From positions 186,001 through 250,000 of the forward strand of contig NZ_JOFX01000005.1 of the NCBI RefSeq assembly GCF_000719345.1: DNA of 64,000 bases, in the 5' to 3' direction. The notes under the pieces were generated by a model that searched no databases, was not told the origin of the DNA, and was given only the letters and a program-made list of their open reading frames with translations. The DNA is from Streptomyces sp. NRRL F-2664 (GTDB lineage Bacteria > Actinomycetota > Actinomycetes > Streptomycetales > Streptomycetaceae). Shown piece by piece: positions 32,764 to 41,905 of this stretch. Position numbers and translations under genes: made by a program. Positions within the stretch are counted from its first letter, which is position 1; each line of letters starts with the position of its first letter.

Positions 32764-34935
32764 TCAGTCGGCGTACGTCTCGCCCCGTTCGGCCTTCTCC
32801 ACGAGGGAGGCGGGCGGGGTGAACCGCTCGCCGTACGTGTCGGCGAGTTCGCGGGCGCGCGCCACGAAGCCGGCCGGGCCGCCCTCGTAGCCGTTGATGT
32901 ACTGGATCACGCCGCCGGTCCAGGCCGGGAAGCCGATGCCCATGATGGACCCGATGTTGGCGTCGGCGACCGAGGTGAGGACGCCCTCGTCGAGGCAGCG
33001 GACGGTGTCCAGGGCCTCGGAGAAGAGCATCCGCTCCTTCAGGTCCTCGAAGGGGACCTCGTGGCCGGGCTTGGCGAAGTGCTCGCGCAGGCCGGGCCAG
33101 AGCCGGGAGCGCTTGCCCGTCTCGTCGTACTCGTAGAAGCCGGCTCCGCCGCTGCGGCCGGGACGGCCGAACTCGTCGACCATGCGGTCGATGACGGTGT
33201 CGGCGGGGTGCTCGGTCCATGCCCGGCCCTCCGCCTCGAACGCCTTGCGGCTCTCGTTGCGGATCTTGCGGGGCAGCGTCAGGGTGAGCTCGTCCATCAG
33301 CGAGAGCACCTTGGCCGGGTAGCCGGCCTGTGCGGCGGCCTGCTCGATCGAGGCGGGCTCGACGCCCTCGCCGACCATCGCCACCCCCTCGTTGATGAAC
33401 TGGCCGATGACGCGCGAGGTGAAGAAGCCGCGCGAGTCGTTGACCACGATCGGGGTCTTGTTGATCTGCCGGACCAGGTCGAAGGCGCGGGCGACGGCCT
33501 CGTCGCCGGTCTGCGCCCCCTTGATGATCTCCACCAGCGGCATTTTGTCGACGGGCGAGAAGAAGTGCAGCCCGATGAAGTCGGCGGGCCGCTTCACGCC
33601 CTCGGCGAGCCCGGTGATGGGCAGGGTGGAGGTGTTGGAGCACAGGAGGGCGTCGGGCGCGACGACGTCCTGGATCTCCTGGAACACCCTGTGCTTCAGG
33701 GCGGTGTCCTCGAAGACGGCCTCGATGACGGCGTCGCAGCCCGCAAGGTCGGCCACGTCGGCGGTCGGGGTGATGCGGGCGAGCAGCTCGGCGCGCCCCG
33801 CCTCGGTGGTCCGGCCTCGGGACAGCGCCTTGTCGAGCAGCTTCTCGGAGTACGCCTTGCCCTTCGCCGCGGCCTCGGCGGTGACGTCCTTGAGGACCAC
33901 CTCGATGCCCGCGCGGGCGCAGGAGTAGGCGATGCCGGCGCCCATCATGCCGGCGCCGAGGACGGCGACCTTGCGGACCTGCCGCGGCTCGATGCCCTGC
34001 GGGCGGCTGCGGCCGGCGTTGACGGCCTGGAGGTCGAAGAAGAACGCCTGGATCATGTTCTTGGCGGTCTGTCCGGTGACCAGCTCGGTGAAGTAGCGGG
34101 CCTCGATGGTCAGCGCGGTCTCGAAGTCCACCTGGGAGCCCTCGACGGCGCACGCCAGGATGTTGCGCGGCGCCGGGTACGGGGCCCCGTTCAGCTGCTT
34201 CTTCAGGTTGGCCGGGAAGGCGGGGAGGTTCGCGGCGAAGCGCGGGTTGGACGGCGTACCGCCGGGGATCTTGTAGCCGGGTACGTCCCAGGGCTGCTGC
34301 GACTGGGGGTTGGCGTCGATGAAGGCGCGGGCCTTCGCCAGCATCTCCTCGGGGGTGGCCGCCAGTTCGTGCACGAGGCCGTTGTCGAGGGCGCGCCGGG
34401 GGCTGTACTGGGTGCCCTGGAGGAGCACCTTGAGCAGCGCGTCGGCGATGCCCATCAGGCGTACGGTGCGGGTGACGCCGCCACCCGCCGGCAGGAGGCC
34501 GAGGGTGACCTCGGGCAGCCCGATCTTGGAGCCGGGCGCGTCGAGGGCGACGCGGTGGTGGGAGGCGAGCGCGATCTCGTAGCCGCCGCCCAGTGCGGCG
34601 CCGTTGATGGCCGCGACGACGGGCTTGCCGAGCGTCTCGATGCGGCGCAGGGACCGCTTGATCTGCGTGCCGGTGTCGAAGGCGAGCTGCGCGTGCTCGG
34701 GCCGCAGCCGGATCATGTCCTTGAGGTCGCCGCCCGCGAAGAAGGTCTTCTTGGCGGAGGTGTAGATGATGCCGCGGATGGAGTCCTTCTCTGCCTCGGC
34801 GCGGTCGGCGACGGCCGCGATGGAGTCCTTGAAGGCCTGGTTCATCGTGTTGGCGGACTGGCCCGGGTCGTCGAGGACGAGGGTGACGACGCCGGTCTCG
34901 TCCTGTTCCCAGCGGATCGTGGTGGACTCGCTCAT
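32764..34935 (-). CDS. fadB: Multifunctional 3-hydroxyacyl-CoA dehydrogenase/enoyl-CoA hydratase (FadB-like)
   Basis: 723 residues. N-terminal crotonase domain with both catalytic Glu (GAALGGGYEIALA and IGLPEVTLGLLP), then the NAD-binding domain starting KVAVLGAGMMGAGIAYSCARAGIEV (about 320), the His/Glu catalytic region IGLHFFSPVDKMPLVEIIKG and the C-terminal helical HCDH domains. It carries out hydration and dehydrogenation in beta-oxidation, in a complex with the thiolase encoded 44 bp upstream. Last gene of the operon, closed by the terminator. Confidence 0.94.
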   Translation of the reverse strand: MSESTTIRWEQDETGVVTLVLDDPGQSANTMNQAFKDSIAAVADRAEAEKDSIRGIIYTSAKKTFFAGGDLKDMIRLRPEHAQLAFDTGTQIKRSLRRIETLGKPVVAAINGAALGGGYEIALASHHRVALDAPGSKIGLPEVTLGLLPAGGGVTRTVRLMGIADALLKVLLQGTQYSPRRALDNGLVHELAATPEEMLAKARAFIDANPQSQQPWDVPGYKIPGGTPSNPRFAANLPAFPANLKKQLNGAPYPAPRNILACAVEGSQVDFETALTIEARYFTELVTGQTAKNMIQAFFFDLQAVNAGRSRPQGIEPRQVRKVAVLGAGMMGAGIAYSCARAGIEVVLKDVTAEAAAKGKAYSEKLLDKALSRGRTTEAGRAELLARITPTADVADLAGCDAVIEAVFEDTALKHRVFQEIQDVVAPDALLCSNTSTLPITGLAEGVKRPADFIGLHFFSPVDKMPLVEIIKGAQTGDEAVARAFDLVRQINKTPIVVNDSRGFFTSRVIGQFINEGVAMVGEGVEPASIEQAAAQAGYPAKVLSLMDELTLTLPRKIRNESRKAFEAEGRAWTEHPADTVIDRMVDEFGRPGRSGGAGFYEYDETGKRSRLWPGLREHFAKPGHEVPFEDLKERMLFSEALDTVRCLDEGVLTSVADANIGSIMGIGFPAWTGGVIQYINGYEGGPAGFVARARELADTYGERFTPPASLVEKAERGETYAD

Positions 34936-34979
34936 GTTCGCTACTTCCGTGTCGGAGGGGTCGGGGGATACAGGACGGT

Positions 34980-36194
34980 TCAGAGGCGTTCGACGATGGT
35001 GGCGACGCCCATGCCGCCGCCGACGCAGAGGGTGACGAGGCCGTAGCGCTTGTCCTGGCGCTCCAGCTCGTCGACGATCGTGCCGAGGATCATCGCGCCG
35101 GTGGCGCCGAGCGGGTGGCCGAGCGCGATAGCGCCGCCGTTGACGTTGACCTTGTCGAGGGACAGGTCCATGTCCTTGACGAAGCGCAGGACGACGCCGG
35201 CGAAGGCCTCGTTGATCTCGACCAGGTCGATGTCGTCGATGGTCAGGCCTGCCTTGGCGAGGGCCTTGCGGGTGGCCGGGGCGGGGCCGGTGAGCATGAT
35301 GGTGGGCTCGGAGCCGGAGACCGCGGCGGAGACGATCCGCGCGCGCGGGGCCAGGCCGTTGCGTTCACCGGCCTCGCGGGAGCCGATCGCGACGAGCGAG
35401 GCGCCGTCGACGATGCCGGAGGAGTTGCCCGCGTGGTGGACGTGGTCGATCTTCTCGATCCAGTGGTACTTCTGCAGCGCGACGGCGTCGAAGCCGCCGA
35501 GTTCGCCGATGTCCGCGAAGGACGGCTTCAGCTTGGCGAGGGTGTCGGCGGTGGTCCCGGGGCGGACGAACTCGTCGTGGTCCAGGACGACCAGGCCGTT
35601 GCGGTCGGTGACCGGGACGACGGACTTCGCGAAGCGGCCGTCCTTGATCGCGGTGGCGGCGCGCTCCTGCGACAGGGCCGCGTACTCGTCGACGTCCCGG
35701 CGGGAGAAGCCCTCGATGGTGGCGATCAGGTCGGCGCCGATGCCCTGCGGGACGAAGCCGGTGTCCCAGTTGGTCATCGGGTCGGCGAACCAGGCGCCGC
35801 CGTCCGAGGCCATCGGGACGCGGGACATGGACTCCACGCCGCCCGCCAGGACCAGGTCCTCCCAGCCGGAGCGGACCTTCGCGGCGGCCAGGTTCACGGC
35901 CTCCAGGCCGGAGGCGCAGAACCGGTTCTCCTGTACGCCGGCCACCGTGTCCGGGAGCCCGGCCGCGATGGCCGCGATCCGGGCGATGTCGGAGCCCTGG
36001 TCGCCGACCGGGCCGACGACGCCGAGCACGATGTCGTCGATGGTGGCGGGGTCCAGGCCGGGGTTGCGCTCGCGCAGGGCGTCGATGAGTCCGACGACGA
36101 GGTCGATCGGCTTGGTGCCGTGCAGGGAGCCATTGGCCTTGCCGCGGCCGCGCGGGGTGCGGATCGCGTCGTATACGTAAGCTTCGGTGCTCAC
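34980..36194 (-). CDS. fadA: Acetyl-CoA C-acyltransferase (thiolase, FadA-like)
   Basis: 404 residues. The nucleophilic Cys is in [16 protein letters not shown] (about residue 94), with the catalytic His in [11 protein letters not shown] and the second Cys in [10 protein letters not shown] near the end. Performs thiolytic cleavage of 3-ketoacyl-CoA. Transcribed with fadB after it and an acyl-CoA dehydrogenase before it, though 129 bp separate it from the latter, so an internal promoter is possible. Confidence 0.94.
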   Translation of the reverse strand: MSTEAYVYDAIRTPRGRGKANGSLHGTKPIDLVVGLIDALRERNPGLDPATIDDIVLGVVGPVGDQGSDIARIAAIAAGLPDTVAGVQENRFCASGLEAVNLAAAKVRSGWEDLVLAGGVESMSRVPMASDGGAWFADPMTNWDTGFVPQGIGADLIATIEGFSRRDVDEYAALSQERAATAIKDGRFAKSVVPVTDRNGLVVLDHDEFVRPGTTADTLAKLKPSFADIGELGGFDAVALQKYHWIEKIDHVHHAGNSSGIVDGASLVAIGSREAGERNGLAPRARIVSAAVSGSEPTIMLTGPAPATRKALAKAGLTIDDIDLVEINEAFAGVVLRFVKDMDLSLDKVNVNGGAIALGHPLGATGAMILGTIVDELERQDKRYGLVTLCVGGGMGVATIVERL

Positions 36195-36323
36195 TGGTCA
36201 AGCCTTTCGGTGTGCGGGGAGTCTGGAAGGTGCCGGGAGGTCCTGCCGTCGGGAGGTACCGGAAGGGTCCTGTGGATTCCGGGGCCAGGTCCCCGGCGGG
36301 GCCGCGGGGCGGGACGAGGGGGG

Positions 36324-37466
36324 TCAGCTGAGGAGGGACCTGCCGATGATCTCCTTCATGATCTCGGTCGTGCCGCCGTAGATCGTCTGGATCCGGCCGT
36401 CGGTGAAGGCCCGCGCCACCCGGTACTCGGTCATGTAGCCGTAGCCGCCGTGGAGTTGCAGGCAGCGGTCCGCCACACGCTTCTGCAGTTCGGTGGCCCA
36501 CCACTTGGCCATCGAGGCGTGCACGTGGTCCAGCTCGCCGTTCGCGTGGTCGGTGATGCAGCGGTCGAGGAAGGTCCGGGTGACCGCGACCTCGGTGGCC
36601 ATCTCCGCGATCTCGAACCGGATGTGCTGGAGCTTGGACAGCGGCCGGCCGAAGGCCTCGCGCTCCTTGACGTACTGCGTGGTGATCTCCAGCAGGTGCT
36701 CGGCGGCGGCGATCCCGGCCATCGCGATGCCCAGCCGCTCCTGGGCGAGATGGGCCATCAGGTGCATGAACGCGCCGTTGGGTTCGCCGAGCAGGTTCTC
36801 CTTCGGGACGCGCACGTCGTGGAAGAACAGCTCCGCGGTGTCCTGCGCCTTCTGGCCGATCTTGTCGAGGTTGCGGCCGCGCTCGAAGCCGTCCGCGCCG
36901 CGCTCGACGACCAGCAGCGACAGGCCGTGCGCCCCTCCCTCGGGAGTGGTCCTCGCGACGACGATCACCAGGTCGGCGAGGATGCCGTTGGAGATGAAGG
37001 TCTTGGAGCCGTTGAGCAGCCAGTGGTCGCCGCGGTCCTGCGCGGTGGTCCGGATCCCCTGGAGGTCCGAGCCCGCACCCGGCTCCGTCATCGCTATCGC
37101 GGTGATGGTCTCGCCGGAGCAGAAGCCGGGCAGCCAGCGCCGCTTCTGCTCCTCGGTGGCGAGCGAGGTCAGGTACGGCCCGATGATGTCGTTGTGCAGG
37201 CCGATGGCGAGTCCGGGCGTGCCCGCCCGGGTGAACTCCTCGGCGATCACCGCGGCGTAGCGGAAGTCCGTGTTCCCGCCGCCCCCGTACTCCTCCGGGA
37301 CGGCGAGCCCGAGCAGGCCCTGGCGGCCTGCGGCCCGCCATGCCTCACGGCTGACGATGCCGTCCTTCTCCCACTGCTCGTAGTGCGGCAGCACCTCCTT
37401 GGCGAGGAAGGTGCGGACGGTCTCACGGAACGCCTCGTGATCGGCGTCGTAGATCAGGCGCTTCAT
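36324..37466 (-). CDS. Acyl-CoA dehydrogenase
   Basis: 380-residue flavoprotein catalysing the first oxidation of beta-oxidation. FAD/substrate motifs AMTEPGAGSDLQGI (about 125-138) and WLLNGSKTFISNG, then the catalytic Glu in TIYGGTTEIMKEIIGRSLL at the C-terminus. Length and ending are typical of short/medium to long-chain enzymes. ATG 37466 is chosen (no in-frame homologous sequence upstream). It sits between an LLM flavin enzyme and thiolase in the same orientation. Confidence 0.92.
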   Translation of the reverse strand: MKRLIYDADHEAFRETVRTFLAKEVLPHYEQWEKDGIVSREAWRAAGRQGLLGLAVPEEYGGGGNTDFRYAAVIAEEFTRAGTPGLAIGLHNDIIGPYLTSLATEEQKRRWLPGFCSGETITAIAMTEPGAGSDLQGIRTTAQDRGDHWLLNGSKTFISNGILADLVIVVARTTPEGGAHGLSLLVVERGADGFERGRNLDKIGQKAQDTAELFFHDVRVPKENLLGEPNGAFMHLMAHLAQERLGIAMAGIAAAEHLLEITTQYVKEREAFGRPLSKLQHIRFEIAEMATEVAVTRTFLDRCITDHANGELDHVHASMAKWWATELQKRVADRCLQLHGGYGYMTEYRVARAFTDGRIQTIYGGTTEIMKEIIGRSLLS

Positions 37467-37504
37467 CGGGCGGCTCGCTGCATCGGAAGGCTCCTCAAAG
37501 CCGG

Positions 37505-38530
37505 TTAAAGCCAGTTCTTGACGGTCTCGACCAGCCGGGCGGGCTCGGGGCCGACGGGTGTGATGTTGAGCATGGTCACGCCGGCCTCGCGGAAGGCCTC
37601 GACACGCTCGCGCACGTAGCCCTCGGGCCCGCACAGCGTCATCAGCTCGCAGAACTCGTCCGGTACGGCGGCCGCGGCGTCGCGTGTGCGTCCGGCGAGG
37701 TAGAGCTCCTGGATCCGGCGGGCCGCGTCCCCGTAGCCGTAGGCGACGGCCAGGTCGTTGTAGAAGTTCTTGCCGACCGCGCCCATGCCGCCGACGTACA
37801 GCGCGATCTGCGGACGGGCGCGCTCCCGTACGGCGGCGGCGTCCTCGCCGATCGCGAGCAGGCCGCCCGCGACGGTCTGCAGCGGGCCGAGTTCCGGCGC
37901 GCGCCCGGCGGCGCCCGCGGCGAGCGGGGCGCCCCAAACGGCCTGGGCCTTCTCCGGGATGAACAGCGTGGGCAGCCAGCCGTCCGCGATCTCGGCGGTC
38001 AGCGCGACGTTGGCCGGGCCGAGGGAGGCGATGTAGACGGGGACGGCGTCGCGCACCGGCCGGGTCAGGATCTTCAGCGGCTTGCCGTGCCGGCCGCCCT
38101 TGTCGGGCGGCAGCGGCATGTCCGTGATGCCGTGGTGGTCGATGGTCTCGCGGCGCCAGATCCGCCGGCACAGCTCGACCGTCTCGCGGGTGCGGCCCAG
38201 CGGCCGGTCGTACGGCTTGCCGTGCCAGCCCTCGACGACCTGGGGCCCGGAGGCGCCGAGGCCGAGGATCGCCCGGCCGCCCGAGAGGGCGTCCAGTCCG
38301 GCGGCCGTCTGCGCGATGAGGCCGGGGGTGCGGGAGTAGACGTTCATGATCGCCGAACCGATCCTCAGCCGCTCCGTGCGGGCGGCGAGATAACCCATGA
38401 TCGTCGGCGAGTCGAAGCCCCAGGCCTCGGCGACCCACACGGCGTCGAGACCGGCGGACTCCAGCGCCGCCGCCTCGTCCGCGGCCCGGCGCGGGTCGCC
38501 CGCGTAGTCGAGCATCATCGACAGTTCCAT
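37505..38530 (-). CDS. LLM-class (F420/FMN-dependent) oxidoreductase
   Basis: 341-residue TIM-barrel luciferase-like oxidoreductase. MELSMMLDYAGDPRRAADEAAALESAGLDAVWVAEAWGFDS at the start and LGLGASGPQVVEGWHG (cofactor phosphate region) resemble the mycobacterial-type F420-dependent enzymes; VYIASLGPANVALTAEIADGWLP is also typical. It ends 3 bp after the CoA transferase stop would be reached in reverse, i.e. it is tightly packed after that gene. A role in oxidising or reducing an acyl-CoA or alcohol in this catabolic operon is inferred. Confidence 0.87.
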   Translation of the reverse strand: MELSMMLDYAGDPRRAADEAAALESAGLDAVWVAEAWGFDSPTIMGYLAARTERLRIGSAIMNVYSRTPGLIAQTAAGLDALSGGRAILGLGASGPQVVEGWHGKPYDRPLGRTRETVELCRRIWRRETIDHHGITDMPLPPDKGGRHGKPLKILTRPVRDAVPVYIASLGPANVALTAEIADGWLPTLFIPEKAQAVWGAPLAAGAAGRAPELGPLQTVAGGLLAIGEDAAAVRERARPQIALYVGGMGAVGKNFYNDLAVAYGYGDAARRIQELYLAGRTRDAAAAVPDEFCELMTLCGPEGYVRERVEAFREAGVTMLNITPVGPEPARLVETVKNWL

Positions 38531-38533
38531 CGG

Positions 38534-39682
38534 TCAGCCGTCCTTCTTGGCGAGCAGGGCCGGTACATCCCAGTCGGCGGCCACCGACCGGGTGTCCGCG
38601 CCCGGTCGGGCCGGGCCGCCGCCGACGGCGGCCGGGGTCGCGGAGAACCGCGGGGCGGGGGCGGGCTGCACGATCCCGCCGACGTCGGTGAAGGTGCCGC
38701 GGGCGGCGAGGTGGGGGTGGCCGGGGGCCTCGCGCAGCGACAGCACCGGCGCCACGCAGGAGTCGGTGCCTTCGAAGACCGCGGTCCACTCCGCACGGGT
38801 ACGGGTGCGGAAGCGGGCGGCGACGGCCTCGCGCAGCTCGCCCCAGCGGGCGACGTCCTTGCGGGCGGGCACCCGGTCGCCGATGCCGAGCAGCTCGACG
38901 AAGGTGTCGTAGAACTGCTGCTCCAGCGCGCCGACCGCCATGTAGCCGCCGTCGGAGGTCTCGTAGGTCCCGTAGAAGGGGCAACCGCCGTCCAGGAGGT
39001 TGGCCCCTCGCCGGTCCTGCCAGCCGCCCGCCGCCATCATCCCGTGGATCATGGCGGTGAGGTGGGCGGTGCCGTCGACGATGGCCGCGTCGACGACCTG
39101 GCCGGCGCCGGTGGCGCGGACGTGCTGGAGCGCGGCGAGGACGCCGATCACCAGGTAGAGCGAGCCGCCGGCGTAGTCCCCGACCAGGTTGGCCGGGACC
39201 GCCGGGGCCTCTCCGGGGTTGCCGATCATGCCGAGGGCGCCGGTGACGGCGATGTAGGCGATGTCGTGGCCGGCGGTGTGGGCGAGCGGCCCCTCCTGTC
39301 CCCAGCCGGTCATCCGGCCGTAGACCAGACGCGGGTTGCGGGCGTGGCAGTCGGCCGGGCCGACGCCGAGCCGCTCGGCGACGCCGGGGCGGAAGCCCTC
39401 GACGAGGACGTCGGCGCGCTCCACCAGGTCCAGGACGCGGGCGGGCCCGTCGGCGGACTTCAGGTCGACCAGGACGGACCGCTTGCCGCGGTTGGTGAGG
39501 TCGTGGGCGGGGTCGACCGCCAGCGCGCCGCCGCCGGGCCGGTCCACCCGCACGACGTCCGCTCCCAGGTCCGCGAGGAGCATGGCGGCGAACGGTCCCG
39601 GGCCGATGCCGGCCAGCTCGACGACGCGCACTCCGGCGAGCGGGCCGCTGCCGCTCGCCGACCCGTTCCCTGTCACTGCCAT
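38534..39682 (-). CDS. CaiB/BaiF-type protein, alpha-methylacyl-CoA racemase-like
   Basis: 382 residues of family III CoA transferases. GVRVVELAGIGPGPFAAMLLADLGADVVRVDRPGG is the N-terminal signature. Residues that in mycobacterial alpha-methylacyl-CoA racemase form the proton-transfer pair are recognisable: GHDIAYIAVTGALG (His) and NLVGDYAGGSLYLVIGVLAAL (Asp), with YGTYETSDGGYMAVGALE following. That favours racemisation of 2-methyl-branched acyl-CoA over CoA transfer and fits an operon for degrading branched or sterol-derived chains. First gene of the operon; its 5' leader is about 160 nt. Confidence 0.87.
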   Translation of the reverse strand: MAVTGNGSASGSGPLAGVRVVELAGIGPGPFAAMLLADLGADVVRVDRPGGGALAVDPAHDLTNRGKRSVLVDLKSADGPARVLDLVERADVLVEGFRPGVAERLGVGPADCHARNPRLVYGRMTGWGQEGPLAHTAGHDIAYIAVTGALGMIGNPGEAPAVPANLVGDYAGGSLYLVIGVLAALQHVRATGAGQVVDAAIVDGTAHLTAMIHGMMAAGGWQDRRGANLLDGGCPFYGTYETSDGGYMAVGALEQQFYDTFVELLGIGDRVPARKDVARWGELREAVAARFRTRTRAEWTAVFEGTDSCVAPVLSLREAPGHPHLAARGTFTDVGGIVQPAPAPRFSATPAAVGGGPARPGADTRSVAADWDVPALLAKKDG

Positions 39683-39700
39683 CGAGCCCCCAGCGTCTGC

Positions 39701-39772
39701 GGTGTGCTTGCCGTGCCTGGTGTGTTCGCCGTGTCCGCGTGTGCTTCCCGTGCTCGGTGTGCGCGTGTGACC
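39701..39772. repeat. 18-bp GTGTG-rich imperfect tandem repeats in the operon leader
   Basis: Units GGTGTGCTTGCCGTGCCT (39701-39718), GGTGTGTTCGCCGTGTCC (39719-39736), a 19-bp variant GCGTGTGCTTCCCGTGCTC (39737-39755), then a decaying GGTGTG stretch. They lie between the predicted transcription start and the CaiB gene, in non-coding leader RNA. Confidence 0.65.
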
Positions 39773-39821
39773 GGTGTGATCCGGGGTGCGCTGTGTTTCC
39801 GGTGCGCCGGATGCCCGACCA

Positions 39822-39877
39822 TGTGACACAACTGATGTAACACCGGTGATGCTAGGAACGTGTTCCACCGAGCACAA
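39822..39877 (-). promoter_or_regulatory. Promoter and operator of the acyl-CoA catabolic operon
   Basis: On the complement: TTGTGC (39872-39877), 17-bp spacer, TAGCAT (39849-39854). The spacer contains the dyad GGAAC-AC-GTTCC. Over and just after the expected start point lies an inverted repeat TGTTACA-N7-TGTCACA (39822-39842), a likely repressor site. No regulator gene is adjacent. Confidence 0.65.
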
Positions 39878-39987
39878 GCCCCCGGGCCGGGCTCCCCCGC
39901 GATCGGCGGACTTTGGCTGGTCCGGGCCTTCGCGCGGGGAGCCGGTCCGGGGCCCCGACCCCCCGCCGACGCCGTCCCGCGACTCTG

Positions 39988-40026
39988 TACTCTGATCAGG
40001 CTTTCAAGCTGATCAAGCTTTCAATC
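39988..40026 (+). promoter_or_regulatory. Promoter region with 17-bp direct repeats upstream of the secreted repeat protein
   Basis: Two head-to-tail repeats TGATCARGCTTTCAAKC (39993-40009 and 40010-40026; 15 of 17 identical), each containing the palindrome TGATCA. A TACTCT -10-like element (39988-39993) abuts them, so the repeats cover the predicted transcription start, 18-50 bp before the GTG. Confidence 0.5.
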
Positions 40027-40043
40027 AGACACGTGGGGGACCG

Positions 40044-41726
40044 GTGCGTCGTCGCCGTCTTGTAATTTCCGCTGCCGCCATCGCGGCGGGCGTGGGCCTC
40101 ATCCCGGGCGTGGCCCAGGCCGACCCGGCCAAGCCGGACGCGCGCGGCACCACCGCGCCGGACCTGGACCTGGGGCTGGGCAAGGACGCGAAGTCCAAGA
40201 GCAACACCTTCACCAGCCCCGCGGACCGCACGGTCCGCAAGGCCGCCCCGTCCGCCAGGACCGGCGCGGACGCCGCCCCGCAGACGCAGTCCGTCGCCTC
40301 CGCCAACGCGGAGCTCGCCGTCGGCCTGACCGCCTACGGCGTCTCGGCCCACGCCACCGAGGTGGACACCACCATCAGCAGCGTGGACACCCCCCTCAAG
40401 GTCACCATCGCCTGGGGCGACGGCACGTCGGACTCCTTCGACGCCTACGGCTCCGACAGCCGGACCACCGCCCACACCTACGCCGAGGTCGGCTCCTACA
40501 CGGTCAAGGTCACCGTGACGGACGCCGCGAACAACGTCTCGGCCGTCAACGAGGTCGTGTTCGTCACCGCCGGCTCGGACTTCACCCCGTACGCCCCCAC
40601 CCGCCTGCTCGACACCCGCAACGGGACCGGCGCGCCGGCGGGCATGGTCCAGCCGTACAGCTCGACCCGCGTGAAGGTCGGCGGCAACGGCGGCATACCG
40701 GCCGGCGTCACCGCCGTGGTCCTCAACATCACCGTCACCAACACCTCCGCGGACGGCCACATCACGGCCTTCCCCGAGGGCACCGAGCGTCCGACCACGT
40801 CGAACGTCAACTACAAGGCCCGCCAGACGGTCCCGAACCTGGTCATCGTGCCGGTCGGCAAGAGCGGCTACGTCGAGCTCGCCAACCGCGGCGGCATGCC
40901 GGTCGACCTGATCGCGGACGTCACCGGCTACTTCTCCAAGACCGCCTCCAGCGGTTACACGCCCGTCACCCCGTCCCGCTTCGTCGACACCCGCGAGGGC
41001 GTCGGCACGGTGAGGGGCCAGCTCGGCGGCCGCAAGACCTTCTCCACCCAGATCAGCGGCCTGCGCGGGGTGCCGCAGGGCATCAGCGCCGTCGCGCTGA
41101 ACGTGACGGTCACCAACCCCCGGGAGGCCGGACACCTGTCGGTCTTCCCGGGCGGCGGCGCCACCCCGACCGCGTCGAACCTGAACTTCACCGCGGGCCA
41201 GACCATCGCCAACTCGGTGATCGTCCCCGTCGGCCAGGACGGAAAGATCAGCGTCTTCAACGGCGCCTGGGCGGGCACCGACGTCGTCGTCGACGTCGTC
41301 GGCTACTACAGCACCGCCAGCACGAGCGCCTTCCTGCCGCTCTCGCCGGAGCGCCTGGTCGACACCCGGGACCCGAAGGACCCGGTCTACGGCAAGCTGC
41401 CCGGCCGCAGCTACATCTACATGCCGATGTCCTTCGACGACCCGAGCATCACGGGCTTCGTGCTGAACTCCACGGTCACCAACCCCGAGGGCGACGGGTT
41501 CCTGACGGTCACCCCGGACCCGAACACGATGGACGACTACATCAACGAAGTCGCCCTGTGGCCGACGCCGCCGAACTCCTCCAACCTGAACTGGACCAAG
41601 GGCGCCACCGTCCCGAACCTCGTCCAGGCGAGCACCGGCAGCAACGGCATCATCGACCTCTGGAACCAGGGCTGGGACGACATCGACCTGATCGTCGACC
41701 TGTTCGGCCTGTACCAGCAGGGCTGA
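40044..41726 (+). CDS. Secreted PKD-domain protein with three beta-rich repeats
   Basis: 560 residues. Signal peptide RRRRLVISAAAIAAGVGLIPGVAQA, then a ~60-residue linker, then a PKD-like Ig fold (about 90-172: VTIAWGDGTSDSF...TAHTYAEVGSYTVKVTVTD). Three ~125-residue repeats follow, each opening with P-x-R-(L/F)-(L/V)-D-T-R and closing with V-x-D-(V/L)-x-G-(Y/L)-(F/Y) (about 178-305, 310-430, 432-560); inside each is a (S/T)N-(V/L)-N-(Y/F/W) motif. Such repeats occur in actinobacterial surface and secreted proteins. No catalytic motif or cell-wall anchor is visible; an adhesive or structural role is inferred. GTG start with GGGGGA upstream. Confidence 0.82.
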   Translation: MRRRRLVISAAAIAAGVGLIPGVAQADPAKPDARGTTAPDLDLGLGKDAKSKSNTFTSPADRTVRKAAPSARTGADAAPQTQSVASANAELAVGLTAYGVSAHATEVDTTISSVDTPLKVTIAWGDGTSDSFDAYGSDSRTTAHTYAEVGSYTVKVTVTDAANNVSAVNEVVFVTAGSDFTPYAPTRLLDTRNGTGAPAGMVQPYSSTRVKVGGNGGIPAGVTAVVLNITVTNTSADGHITAFPEGTERPTTSNVNYKARQTVPNLVIVPVGKSGYVELANRGGMPVDLIADVTGYFSKTASSGYTPVTPSRFVDTREGVGTVRGQLGGRKTFSTQISGLRGVPQGISAVALNVTVTNPREAGHLSVFPGGGATPTASNLNFTAGQTIANSVIVPVGQDGKISVFNGAWAGTDVVVDVVGYYSTASTSAFLPLSPERLVDTRDPKDPVYGKLPGRSYIYMPMSFDDPSITGFVLNSTVTNPEGDGFLTVTPDPNTMDDYINEVALWPTPPNSSNLNWTKGATVPNLVQASTGSNGIIDLWNQGWDDIDLIVDLFGLYQQG

Positions 41727-41749
41727 GCCACCGGCAGGTGAACCCCCAC

Positions 41750-41788
41750 GGCGCCCCGGGCGCGGCCGCACGGCCGCCCCGGGGCGCC
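41750..41788 (+). terminator. Strong terminator after the secreted repeat protein
   Basis: Outer arms GGCGCCCCGGG (41750-41760) and CCCGGGGCGCC (41778-41788), continued by an inner GCGGCC/GGCCGC stem: about 17 bp in all. Confidence 0.85.
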
Positions 41789-41905
41789 GTCGTCGTGGCG
41801 GGCGCGGTGCGCGCCCACTTCCTCGACCGCCCCGGCCACCTGCCCGCGCGGCCGGCCGGCTGCCGCGCTAGCCTCGGCCACCGACACCCACCCGGAGGAG
41901 CGCTC

